From assembly GCA_026397725.1 (NCBI GenBank), contig JAPLUI010000320.1, positions 1 through 64,000 on the forward strand: a stretch of DNA of 64,000 nucleotides, given 5' to 3'. A program made the position numbers and the translations under genes. Positions 56,401 through 63,565 of this stretch are shown here, piece by piece (the first letter of the stretch is position 1; every line of letters begins with the position of its first letter). The DNA is from Verrucomicrobiota bacterium. Lineage in GTDB: Bacteria > Verrucomicrobiota > Verrucomicrobiia > Verrucomicrobiales > Akkermansiaceae. Below the pieces are notes generated by a model that worked only from the letters and a program-made list of their open reading frames with translations, was not told the origin of the DNA and made no database searches.

Positions 56401-56544
56401 ATTGCCGCACGCGGCGATCCGGTCAATTGGCCCGCAGGTGTGGCGGGATCCGTGGACGAGGTGGCGGTCTGGCCGGCCACCGCCCTGGGCGTGAGGGATG
56501 GCATGGCTCTCTACCATGCTCCTCTCCCCGAGCCCCCCAGGTAA
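53467..56544 (+). CDS. secreted alpha-toroid lyase-like protein with C-terminal LamG
   Basis: The 1025-residue product starts with a signal peptide (RILRIASTLIVVLAAAGFA). The N-terminal half has a toroid with segments like pectate-lyase-type proteins (TYTGANPIDDLSLFKILYRLSEITGD; MAGAWNNGMEMNRPWPYWALDRDAL; YGGHGPGVGMEFGWPGSAFIS). Residues about 780-1010 form a LamG/concanavalin-like domain (CTVAMWVKINANQ; DSQWHHLFATRTGP; GSVDEVAVWP). Lyase action is inferred; I cannot point to the catalytic base. It follows the SASA gene by 12 bases and is probably in the same operon. Confidence 0.65.
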   Translation: MIIRILRIASTLIVVLAAAGFAATDSLTQSPLPEPERGQLRTMQRAYDYQTIVKTYAQYMIEHGRDTYGKEQSPLFSVIMDRSTGTLFTDPGKVPYPNVKTRPFAPGYERENKMRPYDRTYTGANPIDDLSLFKILYRLSEITGDNHYREEADKANRWWMAHTQSKVTGLYPWGTHIYWDFYTDAMAGAWNNGMEMNRPWPYWALDRDALKRFACGLWDHAIADKRTGNFNRHVIYGGHGPGVGMEFGWPGSAFISTWAEEYVLSKDPEMKRAILTVLGRWDGLRDPKTGAQSASSSYLTECWANMNLYAANVIDEAAARVEPVDRELAETLRDYGRKTDNEYLSKADERLNVRERGLLHSYDRSTGAVGGLVTGPDDIGFPLRDATGLPAASLSFNSFWFPNRMIAYSATLLWQRSLHTSSEPHRQRYRQAVLETAEMYLSLEPEIQWPVYSEQIAQVMEVLLGAHEITGSPAYLRRADHLGHLAINLFMDDVSPLPKMNHFNPWYECKNGADNRWLLNLLELDARWAKAGAVPRYGKPMAADNTLKTDGTLTAGMPPDQFTRQLQQSIKDGMGGVFDCTRLTSPTPELLLAYGVNGEKSLALYRVRDPFTPAEGLDAGGLDLILSDVINHVPTAEEAAPFDGVVNAGFTGRGVEESTAREAGFKELLRQAGLVLVNRGQTPSTVRVTATFNDTYHDNGRQSWQQLLAPGQRALVACASPDRKYLRRLDLASEGGNGVRVEHFAFVMAKRTEVNPPPPTGPTEAGPTVKSIYQDYAVQILKADHYYALNETKGRWVYDTGGAADKWYGVYQGAGTDSAKGSTQGPDKPYFTAENRCFFANGKGSAAGPQGGWIRLGPRAGTGNCTVAMWVKINANQHYGWQRLFKTADDSNCFLIGLHDAVGAPTRGVHLATGTKTGTARHLPATVKDIADSQWHHLFATRTGPDRAQLKLAVDGVDYSASLTDNDDSWSGGGNDWCIAARGDPVNWPAGVAGSVDEVAVWPATALGVRDGMALYHAPLPEPPR

Positions 56545-56688
56545 CTCTGTGGCACACTCCATCATCGGCGCAGCGCGGTGACCCGGACCTCTTCAGTCCG
56601 GCTTGCTCGAGCCGCGAAACTGTCCTTGCGCGACACGGCCGATGAAATTATCCCTTGCGGGCCGCGTATCGAGCAGCCGCAACCGCCA

Positions 56689-57906
56689 ATGTCCCTCGCC
56701 CATTCCTCCTCCTCCAAGACCACCGCCCGCGCCATTATTCCCTGGTTGGCAGGGCTGGTGCTGATCGCCGGATGTGGCGAAAAGAAGCGGGTGGCCGTGC
56801 CGCAGGCGGGTGCGCCCGCCGAGTTAGGCCTCTGGCAGACGCAGGCGTGGCCGATGGCCCGCGGCGGCAAGGAACTGCAAGGGCGGGTGCATGATCGGGT
56901 CCCGCAGCAACCGGTCGTTGAGTGGACATTCACCGCAAAGGGCGCGGTGACCTCGGAAGCCGCCGTGGCAAATGGGGTGCTGGTGTTCGGCACCGACGAG
57001 GGCATGGTGATCGCCGTGGATTTGCAGACGCGGCAGCAACGCTGGCGGGTGGCAACCAAGGATACCGTCGAGGCGACTCCCGCCATCGCCGGGGACCGCG
57101 TGTTCGCGGGCTCCAACGACGGCCTGTTCCGCGCCCTCGACCTCACGACCGGCACGGAACTCTGGCACCTCAAGGGCGAAGAGAAATTCCCCACCGGTGC
57201 CACCTTGGCTAACAGCCCGGACGGCGCCGGGGCATGGCTGTTGGTCAATGGCTACGACGGCGTGTCGCATTGCTTGCGGACCCAGGATGGTGCGGAGGTG
57301 TGGAAACATGAAGCGGAGGATTTCATCAACGGCTCGCCCGCGATCCTGGATGGCGGCCTGGTGGCCTTCGGCGGCTGTGATTCGGTGATTCACGTCATCC
57401 GCCTCAAGGACGGCAGCAGCCTGGCCAAGCTGCGCACCGAGGCCCAGATCATCCGCTCGCTGGCAAGTTGGAACGGCACGCTTTACGGGGTCAACTACGC
57501 CAACCAGTTGCTGGCAGCCGAAGCAAACGGCGACAAGCTGACATGGCTGTACGAGAACGACGGCGCGCAGTTTCTAACGAGCCCCGGGGTGGACGAGGCG
57601 CGGGTCTATGTCGGCTCGCGCGACAAGCACTTGCATGCGGTTGACCGCCTGAGCGGGAAGCTGCTCTGGAAGTTCAAGACCGGCGGGCGGGTGGAAAGCG
57701 CGCCTTTGGTGTTTGACGATGCGGTGGTGTTCGGTTCAAGCGATGGACGCTTGTACGCGGTGGACAAGCTCGATGGCCGGGAACTCTGGAGACTGGACCT
57801 CGGCGAGGATCTGGCAGTCGCCCCGGCCTTCGCCGCCGGCCGCCTGGTGATTGGGGGCGGCGAGGGCTCCCTGTTTGTGATCAAGGAAGGAGCCGCCGGA
57901 AAATGA
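56689..57906 (+). CDS. PQQ-type beta-propeller lipoprotein
   Basis: ATG 56689 gives a lipoprotein signal with the lipobox LVLIAGC (Cys near residue 28). The rest (405 aa) is a beta-propeller of about seven blades with the repeated pattern G-x-x-x-A-x-D-x-x-x-G-x-x-x-W (VIAVDLQTRQQRWRV; FRALDLTTGTELWHL; LHAVDRLSGKLLWKF; LYAVDKLDGRELWRL), like BamB or PQQ-enzyme propellers. No PQQ-dehydrogenase catalytic loop is seen, so a structural or binding role in the periplasm is likely. The stop overlaps the start of the glycosyltransferase gene (ATGA). Confidence 0.8.
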   Translation: MSLAHSSSSKTTARAIIPWLAGLVLIAGCGEKKRVAVPQAGAPAELGLWQTQAWPMARGGKELQGRVHDRVPQQPVVEWTFTAKGAVTSEAAVANGVLVFGTDEGMVIAVDLQTRQQRWRVATKDTVEATPAIAGDRVFAGSNDGLFRALDLTTGTELWHLKGEEKFPTGATLANSPDGAGAWLLVNGYDGVSHCLRTQDGAEVWKHEAEDFINGSPAILDGGLVAFGGCDSVIHVIRLKDGSSLAKLRTEAQIIRSLASWNGTLYGVNYANQLLAAEANGDKLTWLYENDGAQFLTSPGVDEARVYVGSRDKHLHAVDRLSGKLLWKFKTGGRVESAPLVFDDAVVFGSSDGRLYAVDKLDGRELWRLDLGEDLAVAPAFAAGRLVIGGGEGSLFVIKEGAAGK

Positions 57907-59456
57907 GCACGCGGCTGAAAATCGTCTTTCTAACACCCGGCACCGGCGGCTGGTATTGCGGTGCCTGCATGCGCGACAACGCCCTGGCCAAGTCGCTGCA
58001 GGCCGCCGGGCACGAGGTTTCCCTGCTGCCGATGTATCTGCCGCTGCAATTGGACGAGGAGGTGTTAGAAAGAACCGCTGCCGCCCCGGTGTTTTTCGGC
58101 GGGATCAATGTGTTCTTGCAGCAGAAGTTCGCGGTGTTCCGGCACACGCCGCAGTGGCTCTACAAGTTGCTGAACCATCCGCGCTTGCTCCGCCGCGTCG
58201 CCCGCCACAGCCACATGACCTCGGCCCGCGAGCATGGCGCGATGACCCTCGCGATGCTGCGCCTGGACGACCACCGCTTTGGCAAGGAGTTGGACCAACT
58301 CTGCGCCTGGCTGCAACAGGATAGCCCCGACATCCTCTGTCTCTCCACGGCCCTGCAGGCGGGCATGATTCGCGAGTTGAAACGGCGCCTGGGCGTGAAG
58401 GTCCTCTGCTGCTTCCAAGGGGAAGACACCTTTCTCGATGGCTTGCCGCAACCCTACCGCGACGCATGCTGGCGGGACCTGGCCCTGCGAGTGCGGGACG
58501 CCGACACGCTGATTGCGCCAAGCACGTTCTATGCCAACCTCATGCGGCAACGGTTAGGGCCGGCGGCTCTAACCATCGAGGTGATGCCTAACGGAATCAA
58601 CCTGGCCGGCTACGCGCCGCTGCCGGTCAAGCCGGGACCGCCGGTGCTCGGATTCCTGGCGCGGATGACCCGCGAAAAGGGCTTGGAAATCATGGTGGAG
58701 GCCTTTGTCCATTTGCGGACGGTGCTGGGTCACCCCACCGCGCGGCTGCATCTGGCCGGTGCCGCCACCGCTGACAACCAGCCGCTCATCGACTCGCTGC
58801 AGCAACGCTTGACAGCGGCCGGACTGAGCGACCAGGTGCGGTGGCAGCCCAACCTGTCCCGTGAGGACAAGGCCGCGATGCTCAGGTCGCTGACCTTGTT
58901 CTCGGTGCCGGCAACCTATCCGGAGGCCTTCGGATTGTATGTGCTCGAAGCCATGGCGTCCGGAGTGCCCGTGGTACAACCGGCGGCGGCCTCGTTTCCC
59001 GAGATTGTGGCCACGGCGGGCGTCGGGGTGCTGGTGCCCATCGCGGTTCCTAACGACTGGCAGGCCGCAAGGAGCGCGGGCGTCCCGCCCGCTCCGGCTC
59101 GCTTGGCGCGGCCTGATGGGATCACGGGCGGCAAGCCTGGGATGGCAGAGGGCGCATCCTGCCAATCCGCGCAAGAATCGACAGGCCGGATGCCCGTCGG
59201 CCATGCCCGGCAGGAGGCCTATCCTCCGGCCACAGGAACCGTCTTGGGCGTCGCGCCCGCGAGTTTGGAGCCCGGCGCGCTGGCCCAAGCATGGCATGAT
59301 CTGCTGCAACAGCCTGAAAAACTTCGCGAGATGGCGGCAAACAGTCGCCGTGCGGCCGAGGAATTTTACGATGTCGGAGTCATGCGGGACCGGTTTCTCG
59401 CGCTGGCGCGGCACACCCTCGGCACCGCAGAGGACAATCGCAGCGCCTCAGGTTGA
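57903..59456 (+). CDS. GT4-family glycosyltransferase with in-frame repeat insertion
   Basis: A GT-B glycosyltransferase of 517 residues. The N-terminal half has TPGTGGWYCGACMRDNALAKSL and AAGHEVSLL; the C-terminal half has LGFLARMTREKGLEIMVEAF and the donor-binding E-x7-E (PEAFGLYVLEAMASGVPVV). Between VPNDWQA and LEPGALAQAWHDLL lie about 65 extra residues (SAGVPPAPARLARPDG; STGRMPVGHARQEAYP) that look like translated intergenic repeat. Family members normally go straight from the GVLVP turn to the last helices. The insertion is in frame, so the enzyme may still be made. Donor and acceptor are unknown. Its start overlaps the lipoprotein stop by ATGA. Confidence 0.8.
   Translation: MSTRLKIVFLTPGTGGWYCGACMRDNALAKSLQAAGHEVSLLPMYLPLQLDEEVLERTAAAPVFFGGINVFLQQKFAVFRHTPQWLYKLLNHPRLLRRVARHSHMTSAREHGAMTLAMLRLDDHRFGKELDQLCAWLQQDSPDILCLSTALQAGMIRELKRRLGVKVLCCFQGEDTFLDGLPQPYRDACWRDLALRVRDADTLIAPSTFYANLMRQRLGPAALTIEVMPNGINLAGYAPLPVKPGPPVLGFLARMTREKGLEIMVEAFVHLRTVLGHPTARLHLAGAATADNQPLIDSLQQRLTAAGLSDQVRWQPNLSREDKAAMLRSLTLFSVPATYPEAFGLYVLEAMASGVPVVQPAAASFPEIVATAGVGVLVPIAVPNDWQAARSAGVPPAPARLARPDGITGGKPGMAEGASCQSAQESTGRMPVGHARQEAYPPATGTVLGVAPASLEPGALAQAWHDLLQQPEKLREMAANSRRAAEEFYDVGVMRDRFLALARHTLGTAEDNRSASG
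59069..59255. repeat. palindrome-rich repeat inside the glycosyltransferase gene
   Basis: The segment begins AAGGAGCGCGGGCGTCCCGC with the complement CCGCTCC, and has further short stems (GGCCG...CGGCC near 59193-59213; GGAGG...CCTCC near 59213-59230). Such GC-rich invert pairs are typical of intergenic repeats, and the codons here differ in flavour from the rest of the gene. Confidence 0.55.
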
Positions 59457-59489
59457 CACTTCCCGGAGCACGAATTACCTATCACAACC

Positions 59490-61043
59490 ATGCCGTTCCT
59501 CACCATCGACCAACGCCGCATCGAAGCCAAGCCGGGTGCAACGATCCTGCAAGCCGCACGCTCCGCCGGGATCGAGATCCCGACCTTGTGTTACCTCGAG
59601 GGCTTTGAAGCGGGTGCCTCGTGCATGGTCTGCGCCGTCAAGCTCAAGCACAACGGGCAGTTCATCCCGGCTTGCGGTTCGCGCGTTGTCGATGGCATGG
59701 AGGTCGAGCACGACACTCAGGAAGTGCGCGATGCCCGGCGCATGGCGCTCGAACTGTTGTTCAGCGATCACCTCGGCGATTGCCTGTCGCCCTGCCAGCG
59801 GATTTGTCCGGCCCATCTCGGCATTCCCGCCGTGCTCAAACACCTGCGGGCCGGCGATTTCGGCATGGCGGCGGCGGCCGCCCGCCGCGACCTGGCCCTC
59901 GCCGGCATCCTATGCCGCATTTGCCACCGCCCCTGCGAACACGGTTGCCGCCGCAACGTCCATGACGACGCGGTCGCCATCGCCGATCTGGTGGTCCATG
60001 CCATTGATACCGAACTCGCCGCCGGCGAAGCCCGGGTGCCAACCCACCCGCCGCAGCGCCAAGGCCGCATCGCCATCATCGGGTCCGGCTTCACCGGCCT
60101 GAGCACCGCCTGGTTCCTCACCCAGCAAGGTTACTCCTGCACCGTACTCGACGAGCAGCCGCTGCCTGCCGCAACGATTCGGGCCGCTTTTCCCGACCTC
60201 CCGCCCGGGCTCCTCGACGCCGAACTCCGCCTCCTCGAACGGGCCGGGGTCGAGTTCCGCTGCGCCTCCCGCATCGCCGGAGCAGCCGACCTCGCCAACC
60301 TGACCCGTGAATTCGCTGCGGTCGTGCTTGCCACCGGTCCCGCGACGCACGCGCAAGCCGCCGCCCTCGGGCTGGCCACCGATGGCCACCATCTCGCCGC
60401 CGACAAGCATTCGATGATGACCTCGCAGGCCGGCGTTTTCGTCGCCGGTCGCGCCGTTCGCCCCGCCGGCCAACCGGTGAACTCCGTTGCCGATGGCAAG
60501 GCGGCCGCAGTCTGCATCCACCAGTATCTAACAAACCAGCCGGTGACCCGTCCGCCCAAGCCCTTCAGCGTGTTCATGGGCAAGGTGCTTGACGGGGAAA
60601 TGCCTGATTTCCTGCAGGAGGCGAGTGGTGCCGGACGCAGCGATGCCGCGGCGATGGCCGTTGACATCGAGCGTGCCATCGAGGAATCCAAGCGCTGCGT
60701 TCACTGCAATTGCGCCAAGGCGGATGTCTGCAAGTTGCGCCAGCTCGCGATCGACTACGACGTCAATCTGCACCGTTTCAGCAGTGGCGAGCGGATGCGT
60801 TTCCACCGCAACGTCGAGCACCCCCTGGTATGCTTCGAGGCGGGCAAGTGCATCCGCTGTGGCAATTGCATCAAGGTTGCCGGTGATCACCAGGAAGCGC
60901 TCGGCCTGACCTTCGTCGGCCGCGGCTTCGAGGTGCATCTCGGCGTCCCCTTCCATGAATCAATGCGCGACGGTCTGCTGGAGGCCGCCCGCGCCGCCGT
61001 CGCCGCCTGCCCCACCGGAGCCCTGACCCTGCGCGAGGATTGA
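59490..61043 (+). CDS. Fe-S flavoprotein, GltD-like with NuoG-type ferredoxin end, short form
   Basis: The 517-residue protein joins a 2Fe-2S ferredoxin-like N-terminus (Cys34, Cys45, Cys48, Cys62), a cysteine-rich Fer4_20/GltD-like stretch (GDCLSPCQRICPAHLGIP; LCRICHRPCEHGC), one dinucleotide-binding fold (IAIIGSGFTGLSTAWFL near 195) and a GVFVAGRAVRPAGQPVNSVADG segment near 315, and C-terminal clusters (CVHCNCAKADVCKL; CFEAGKCIRCGNCIKV; CPTGAL). GltD-type proteins have about 270 residues between the two dinucleotide motifs; here there are about 120, so the NAD(P)H-binding domain is missing. It probably moves electrons between an Fe-S partner and flavin; the partner is unknown. It lies 33 nt after the glycosyltransferase. 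Confidence 0.75.
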   Translation: MPFLTIDQRRIEAKPGATILQAARSAGIEIPTLCYLEGFEAGASCMVCAVKLKHNGQFIPACGSRVVDGMEVEHDTQEVRDARRMALELLFSDHLGDCLSPCQRICPAHLGIPAVLKHLRAGDFGMAAAAARRDLALAGILCRICHRPCEHGCRRNVHDDAVAIADLVVHAIDTELAAGEARVPTHPPQRQGRIAIIGSGFTGLSTAWFLTQQGYSCTVLDEQPLPAATIRAAFPDLPPGLLDAELRLLERAGVEFRCASRIAGAADLANLTREFAAVVLATGPATHAQAAALGLATDGHHLAADKHSMMTSQAGVFVAGRAVRPAGQPVNSVADGKAAAVCIHQYLTNQPVTRPPKPFSVFMGKVLDGEMPDFLQEASGAGRSDAAAMAVDIERAIEESKRCVHCNCAKADVCKLRQLAIDYDVNLHRFSSGERMRFHRNVEHPLVCFEAGKCIRCGNCIKVAGDHQEALGLTFVGRGFEVHLGVPFHESMRDGLLEAARAAVAACPTGALTLRED

Positions 61044-61056
61044 TTGATTGATTGAT

Positions 61057-61073
61057 TGCTAGGAAATTGCTTT
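61057..61073 (-). repeat. leader-repeat tail, partial copy 4, after a GATT tetranucleotide run
   Basis: On the minus strand AAAGCAATTTCCTAGCA is the exact 17-nt end of the 62-nt leader. The rest of the leader is absent. On the plus strand it is preceded, from 61042, by five copies of GATT/TGAT directly after the stop codon of the flavoprotein gene. Confidence 0.55.
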
Positions 61074-61200
61074 GGGGGTTGGCACGCATGACGTGACAGG
61101 CTGCGATACGGGCTGTGCCTCCCGCTCGTTCATGCGCTGGACCCGACAGTTGGCAGATGAGGGTGCCAGTTCCTGTCACATGCCACAGCGGTGTGGTGCG

Positions 61201-61273
61201 GCGCTTCCCACCGCAGTCCATACCCGCACCGCACCTGCGCGAGCCAAAGTCAGGAGTGCGGTGGGAAGGGCGC
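61201..61273. repeat. long imperfect stem-loop
   Basis: GCGCTTCCCACCGCAGTCC (61201-61219) pairs with GGAGTGCGGTGGGAAGGGCGC (61253-61273) apart from a small bulge and one mismatch. The core of the degenerate repeat of 48761 (GCCACAGCGGTGTGG) precedes it at 61182-61196. Apart from this and the AT-rich phrase at 61336-61362, nothing is seen between 61074 and 61378. Confidence 0.6.
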
Positions 61274-61378
61274 AGCCCGCCACCCCGCGATGGCTAAACC
61301 GTTAGAGCTGCGGGGTTCCCATGAGGCACGCCGAGGATTTCAACATTCAACATTCAACTGGATCTGCCAGGGGCGCTA

Positions 61379-61645
61379 ATGGACAAGTTCGCTCCCGAAG
61401 CCATGAAGGAGGCCTTGCCTGCGCTGGTAAGTGGCGTGTCCATTTCCGGAAGAAACGCAACTCGGACCGCCAAGCTGCCGATTGATTCGTCCGACGTTGC
61501 CAACGCCGATGGTGGCGACGGTAGCGATATCGGCGCCTATGAGATGAATCCGTCGGCGCAAATGTCGATCTTCACGGCGGTGGAGGTCAAGTTTGACACG
61601 ACCCTTGGTCACACCTACCGAGTGGAGTCTTCGACAGACATGGTT
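61379..61645 (+). pseudogene. remnant of a secreted beta-helix-type protein
   Basis: The frame reads DSSDVANADGGDGSDIGAYE and later FDTTLGHTYRVESSTDM, which are characteristic of the junction between CSLREAI/beta-helix repeats and the C-terminal module of exported proteins here. Everything before is missing, and at about 61645 the sequence runs into an inverted transposase-like fragment. No signal peptide is present. Confidence 0.5.
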
Positions 61646-61649
61646 GGTA

Positions 61650-61788
61650 GGACCAGTTTCAGGCACTCCTGCGCCATAAGCTCCAACAGCCCATGGCGCA
61701 CCATCGTCCGGATCTGGCCCTGGAAAATTCCCTTGAAATCCTCAATCCCGACTTGCGTCGGGGCCTCAATGCCTATATTTCTTTTCAT
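61650..61788 (-). pseudogene. possible transposase N-terminal fragment
   Basis: ATG 61788 opens MKRNIGIEAPTQVGIEDFKG and FQGQIRTMVRHGLLELMAQE, which resembles the start of IS256/mutator-type transposases. Similarity ends where the beta-helix remnant begins. Terminal inverted repeats of an element could be the pair at 61788-61860. The family call is tentative. Confidence 0.35.
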
Positions 61789-61860
61789 AGTGCTGGTTGG
61801 TTTGAAACGTTTGTTTGACAAACAGACGGGGTCGGTACACCGTCCGATCAACCAGCACTA
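61788..61860. repeat. 12-bp inverted repeat around a short hairpin
   Basis: TAGTGCTGGTTG (61788-61799) and CAACCAGCACTA (61849-61860) are perfect complements. Between them lies a smaller stem TTTGT-TTG-ACAAA. The outer repeat begins at the start codon of the transposase-like fragment. Confidence 0.65.
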
Positions 61861-61899
61861 CTTTCTCCTAACATTCACAATTTCACCTTTTCAAGGACT

Positions 61900-62142
61900 C
61901 TAGGGCTTCTTTTCGTCGTATGTCGGCGGTTCCTCGCGCAAGACCAACTCGCCCGCGAGCGCTTTCCGCTGTGCCATCTCCCGCCGGAACTCCTCGCTCC
62001 CGCGCTGGAAATAGGCGATGCGCTCCGCCGTGGACAGGTCTTTGATCTCCTCGTAAATCTGCGCCTGGATGTCGTGTTTCATCTTCACGCAGTCGATTTG
62101 AGGGGCTCCTTCAAATTGTTTCCAAAAGTCGTTCCTATTCAT
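61900..62142 (-). CDS. antitoxin of a PIN toxin-antitoxin pair
   Basis: An 80-residue acidic-basic protein with DCVKMKHDIQAQIYEEIKDLSTAERIAYFQ, a pattern common in small antitoxins next to PIN toxins (VKMKRDxQ). ATG 62142 overlaps the end of the toxin gene by 8 nt, so the toxin comes first in the operon. No DNA-binding fold is recognised. It would bind and block the toxin at 62135-62605. Confidence 0.7.
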   Translation of the reverse strand: MNRNDFWKQFEGAPQIDCVKMKHDIQAQIYEEIKDLSTAERIAYFQRGSEEFRREMAQRKALAGELVLREEPPTYDEKKP

Positions 62143-62605
62143 CGAGATTCACCTCCTTGGGGCTGATGATTGTGATCACTCCATACCCTTCGGCCAGATT
62201 CACGGCATTGAAAGCGCGAATTCGATCCAGCCGGACGAGATGCTTGAAATTCCACGATACGATGGCATCCGCCCGCGCCACAGTCGCAAAGGCCACGTGC
62301 AGGCAATCCTCATACCATTTTGCCCCGACAACCCCGGCGGCGATGTAGGCATCAGCCAGCAGCGCTATCTCCTCCCTCAGCGGAATCTGTTCCCGGTGCT
62401 CACCGGAAATACCCTCATAGAGAGCACGCACAGGTTCCGGTGCCGTCCTTAACTCTTGCTCCACGGTTGCCGACCAGAGCAGCAGTGCCGTGCCCTCCAT
62501 GCAGTAATCCACCACACGGCGCGAATCCACCACCCAGCCCTCCGCCGCATCAAAGCAGCCGCCAAAGACCGAGGTGTCCAGATATAGTCTCCATTTCCGT
62601 TTCAT
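62135..62605 (-). CDS. PIN-domain toxin
   Basis: The 156-residue product opens MKRKWRLYLDTSVFGGCFD with the first Asp of the PIN site (DTSVFGG). ATVEQELRTAP gives the Glu, and KWYEDCLHVAFATVARADAIVSWNFKHLV the C-terminal Asp/Asn residues (EDCLH-AFA-ADAIVSWNF). It is a probable Mg-dependent ribonuclease. The ATG at 62605 follows the usual start of the family. Confidence 0.8.
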   Translation of the reverse strand: MKRKWRLYLDTSVFGGCFDAAEGWVVDSRRVVDYCMEGTALLLWSATVEQELRTAPEPVRALYEGISGEHREQIPLREEIALLADAYIAAGVVGAKWYEDCLHVAFATVARADAIVSWNFKHLVRLDRIRAFNAVNLAEGYGVITIISPKEVNLDE

Positions 62606-62784
62606 CGTGGTTCATCCCGCTCCAACGTTTGCGCGCGCTGACTGCGTGCCATGGTCACAGAGCCGATGGCGGTGGTGCTGGCAGGAGCGGTGCGTGTGGC
62701 GGGCATGGTGGTGGCGTCAGGCTAGCGGCTTGAGGCGGCGAGGGAAGGAAAAAGAAATCGGCAACAGGGTATGCGAAGGCAAGG

Positions 62785-63075
62785 ACGCCTCGAAGTGAAG
62801 ACCAGCGCCTCGACGACCTCGCGGCGGTTCTCCAGCTTGCCCCGGGGTGATAGAAATGCTCGCGGGTGACGATGTGGAAGCGGTTCCAGTATTGCTCCAG
62901 CGTCCTTTGAAGTCCGGCTTCAGCAGATTGATCCAGGGCACCAACTTGGTCTTGATGCCCTGGCTCTTCAGGGGCGGCGTGACTACTCGCATGGGGATGG
63001 CGGTTTGCGGGGTTTGGTCTTGGTGCGGACCGGGACGATGAGGGTTTTGTCGGCACCCTTGGCGTATTTCGTCAT
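62785..63075 (-). pseudogene. DNA adenine methyltransferase (D12-type) remnant
   Basis: Three pieces in different frames follow each other. ATG 63075 opens a basic 30-residue frame (MTKYAKGADKTLIVPVRTK) ended by TAG at 62983. From ATG 62992 a second frame reads VVTPPLKSQGIKTKLVPWIN, which strongly recalls the PPLKxQGxKxKLxPxI motif at the start of D12-class N6-adenine methyltransferases, then FKGRW. The third piece reads YWNRFHIVTREHFYHPG and KLENRREVVEALVFTS. The SAM and DPPY motifs are absent, so the middle has been deleted. The span 62606-62784 next to it has no gene. Confidence 0.55.
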
Positions 63076-63261
63076 GCGGCGCGATCATGGGCGCGATGGG
63101 TGCCGTTGTCGAGGACGGGATGCGGGGCCCGGCCGCGCCGGTCGTGCCGGGCACGGCCCGCCCGGATCAGGGACTCTGCATTCCCTGCGGGAGCGGATGA
63201 CTGGCCGGCCTGTCCGGAGGTGAAGAGCGGGGGGCGTGGGTACGGCAGCGGCGGGTTGAGG

Positions 63262-63306
63262 TTGCGCCGAGACGGCGCAATCACGGCCTGCGGCGAGACG
63301 CCGCAG
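63262..63306. repeat. twin hairpins with AGA loops
   Basis: TTGCGCCG-AGA-CGGCGCAA (63262-63280) and CTGCGGCG-AGA-CGCCGCAG (63288-63306) are two perfect 8-bp stems 7 nt apart, both with the loop AGA. They resemble a pair of REP elements. The surrounding region 63076-63565 is very GC-rich and holds no convincing gene. Confidence 0.7.
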
Positions 63307-63565
63307 CCACGTATGCTGACGGGCCCCGTTGGGGAAAGCACGAAGCACATGGCATTTCACCCATCAAGATCCCTCCATTCACACCGCCATCCGGCGGACC
63401 AGTGGGCGGACCGAGGCCGGGTCCGCCCTGCCTTTGAGGGAATTGATCGGCGCGGTTGGAGAAGGGGCAGGATGGCACCGATGGAGACGGGAGGCGGAGG
63501 AGCGGCCAGGGAGGGGGCGCGGCGGAGACCGCGCGTTCCAAGCAGAGGATGGCCGCCTCACCAAC

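Noticed and set aside
23901..56544. Bacteroidetes-type polysaccharide utilisation locus
   Set aside because: No SusC/SusD-like pair, hybrid two-component system or sulfatase was seen; only enzymes, an MFS porter and an AraC regulator are present.
61042..61060. GATT tandem run as a CRISPR or phase-variation tract
   Set aside because: It lies after a stop codon, is short, and has no spacer structure; it is a simple microsatellite.
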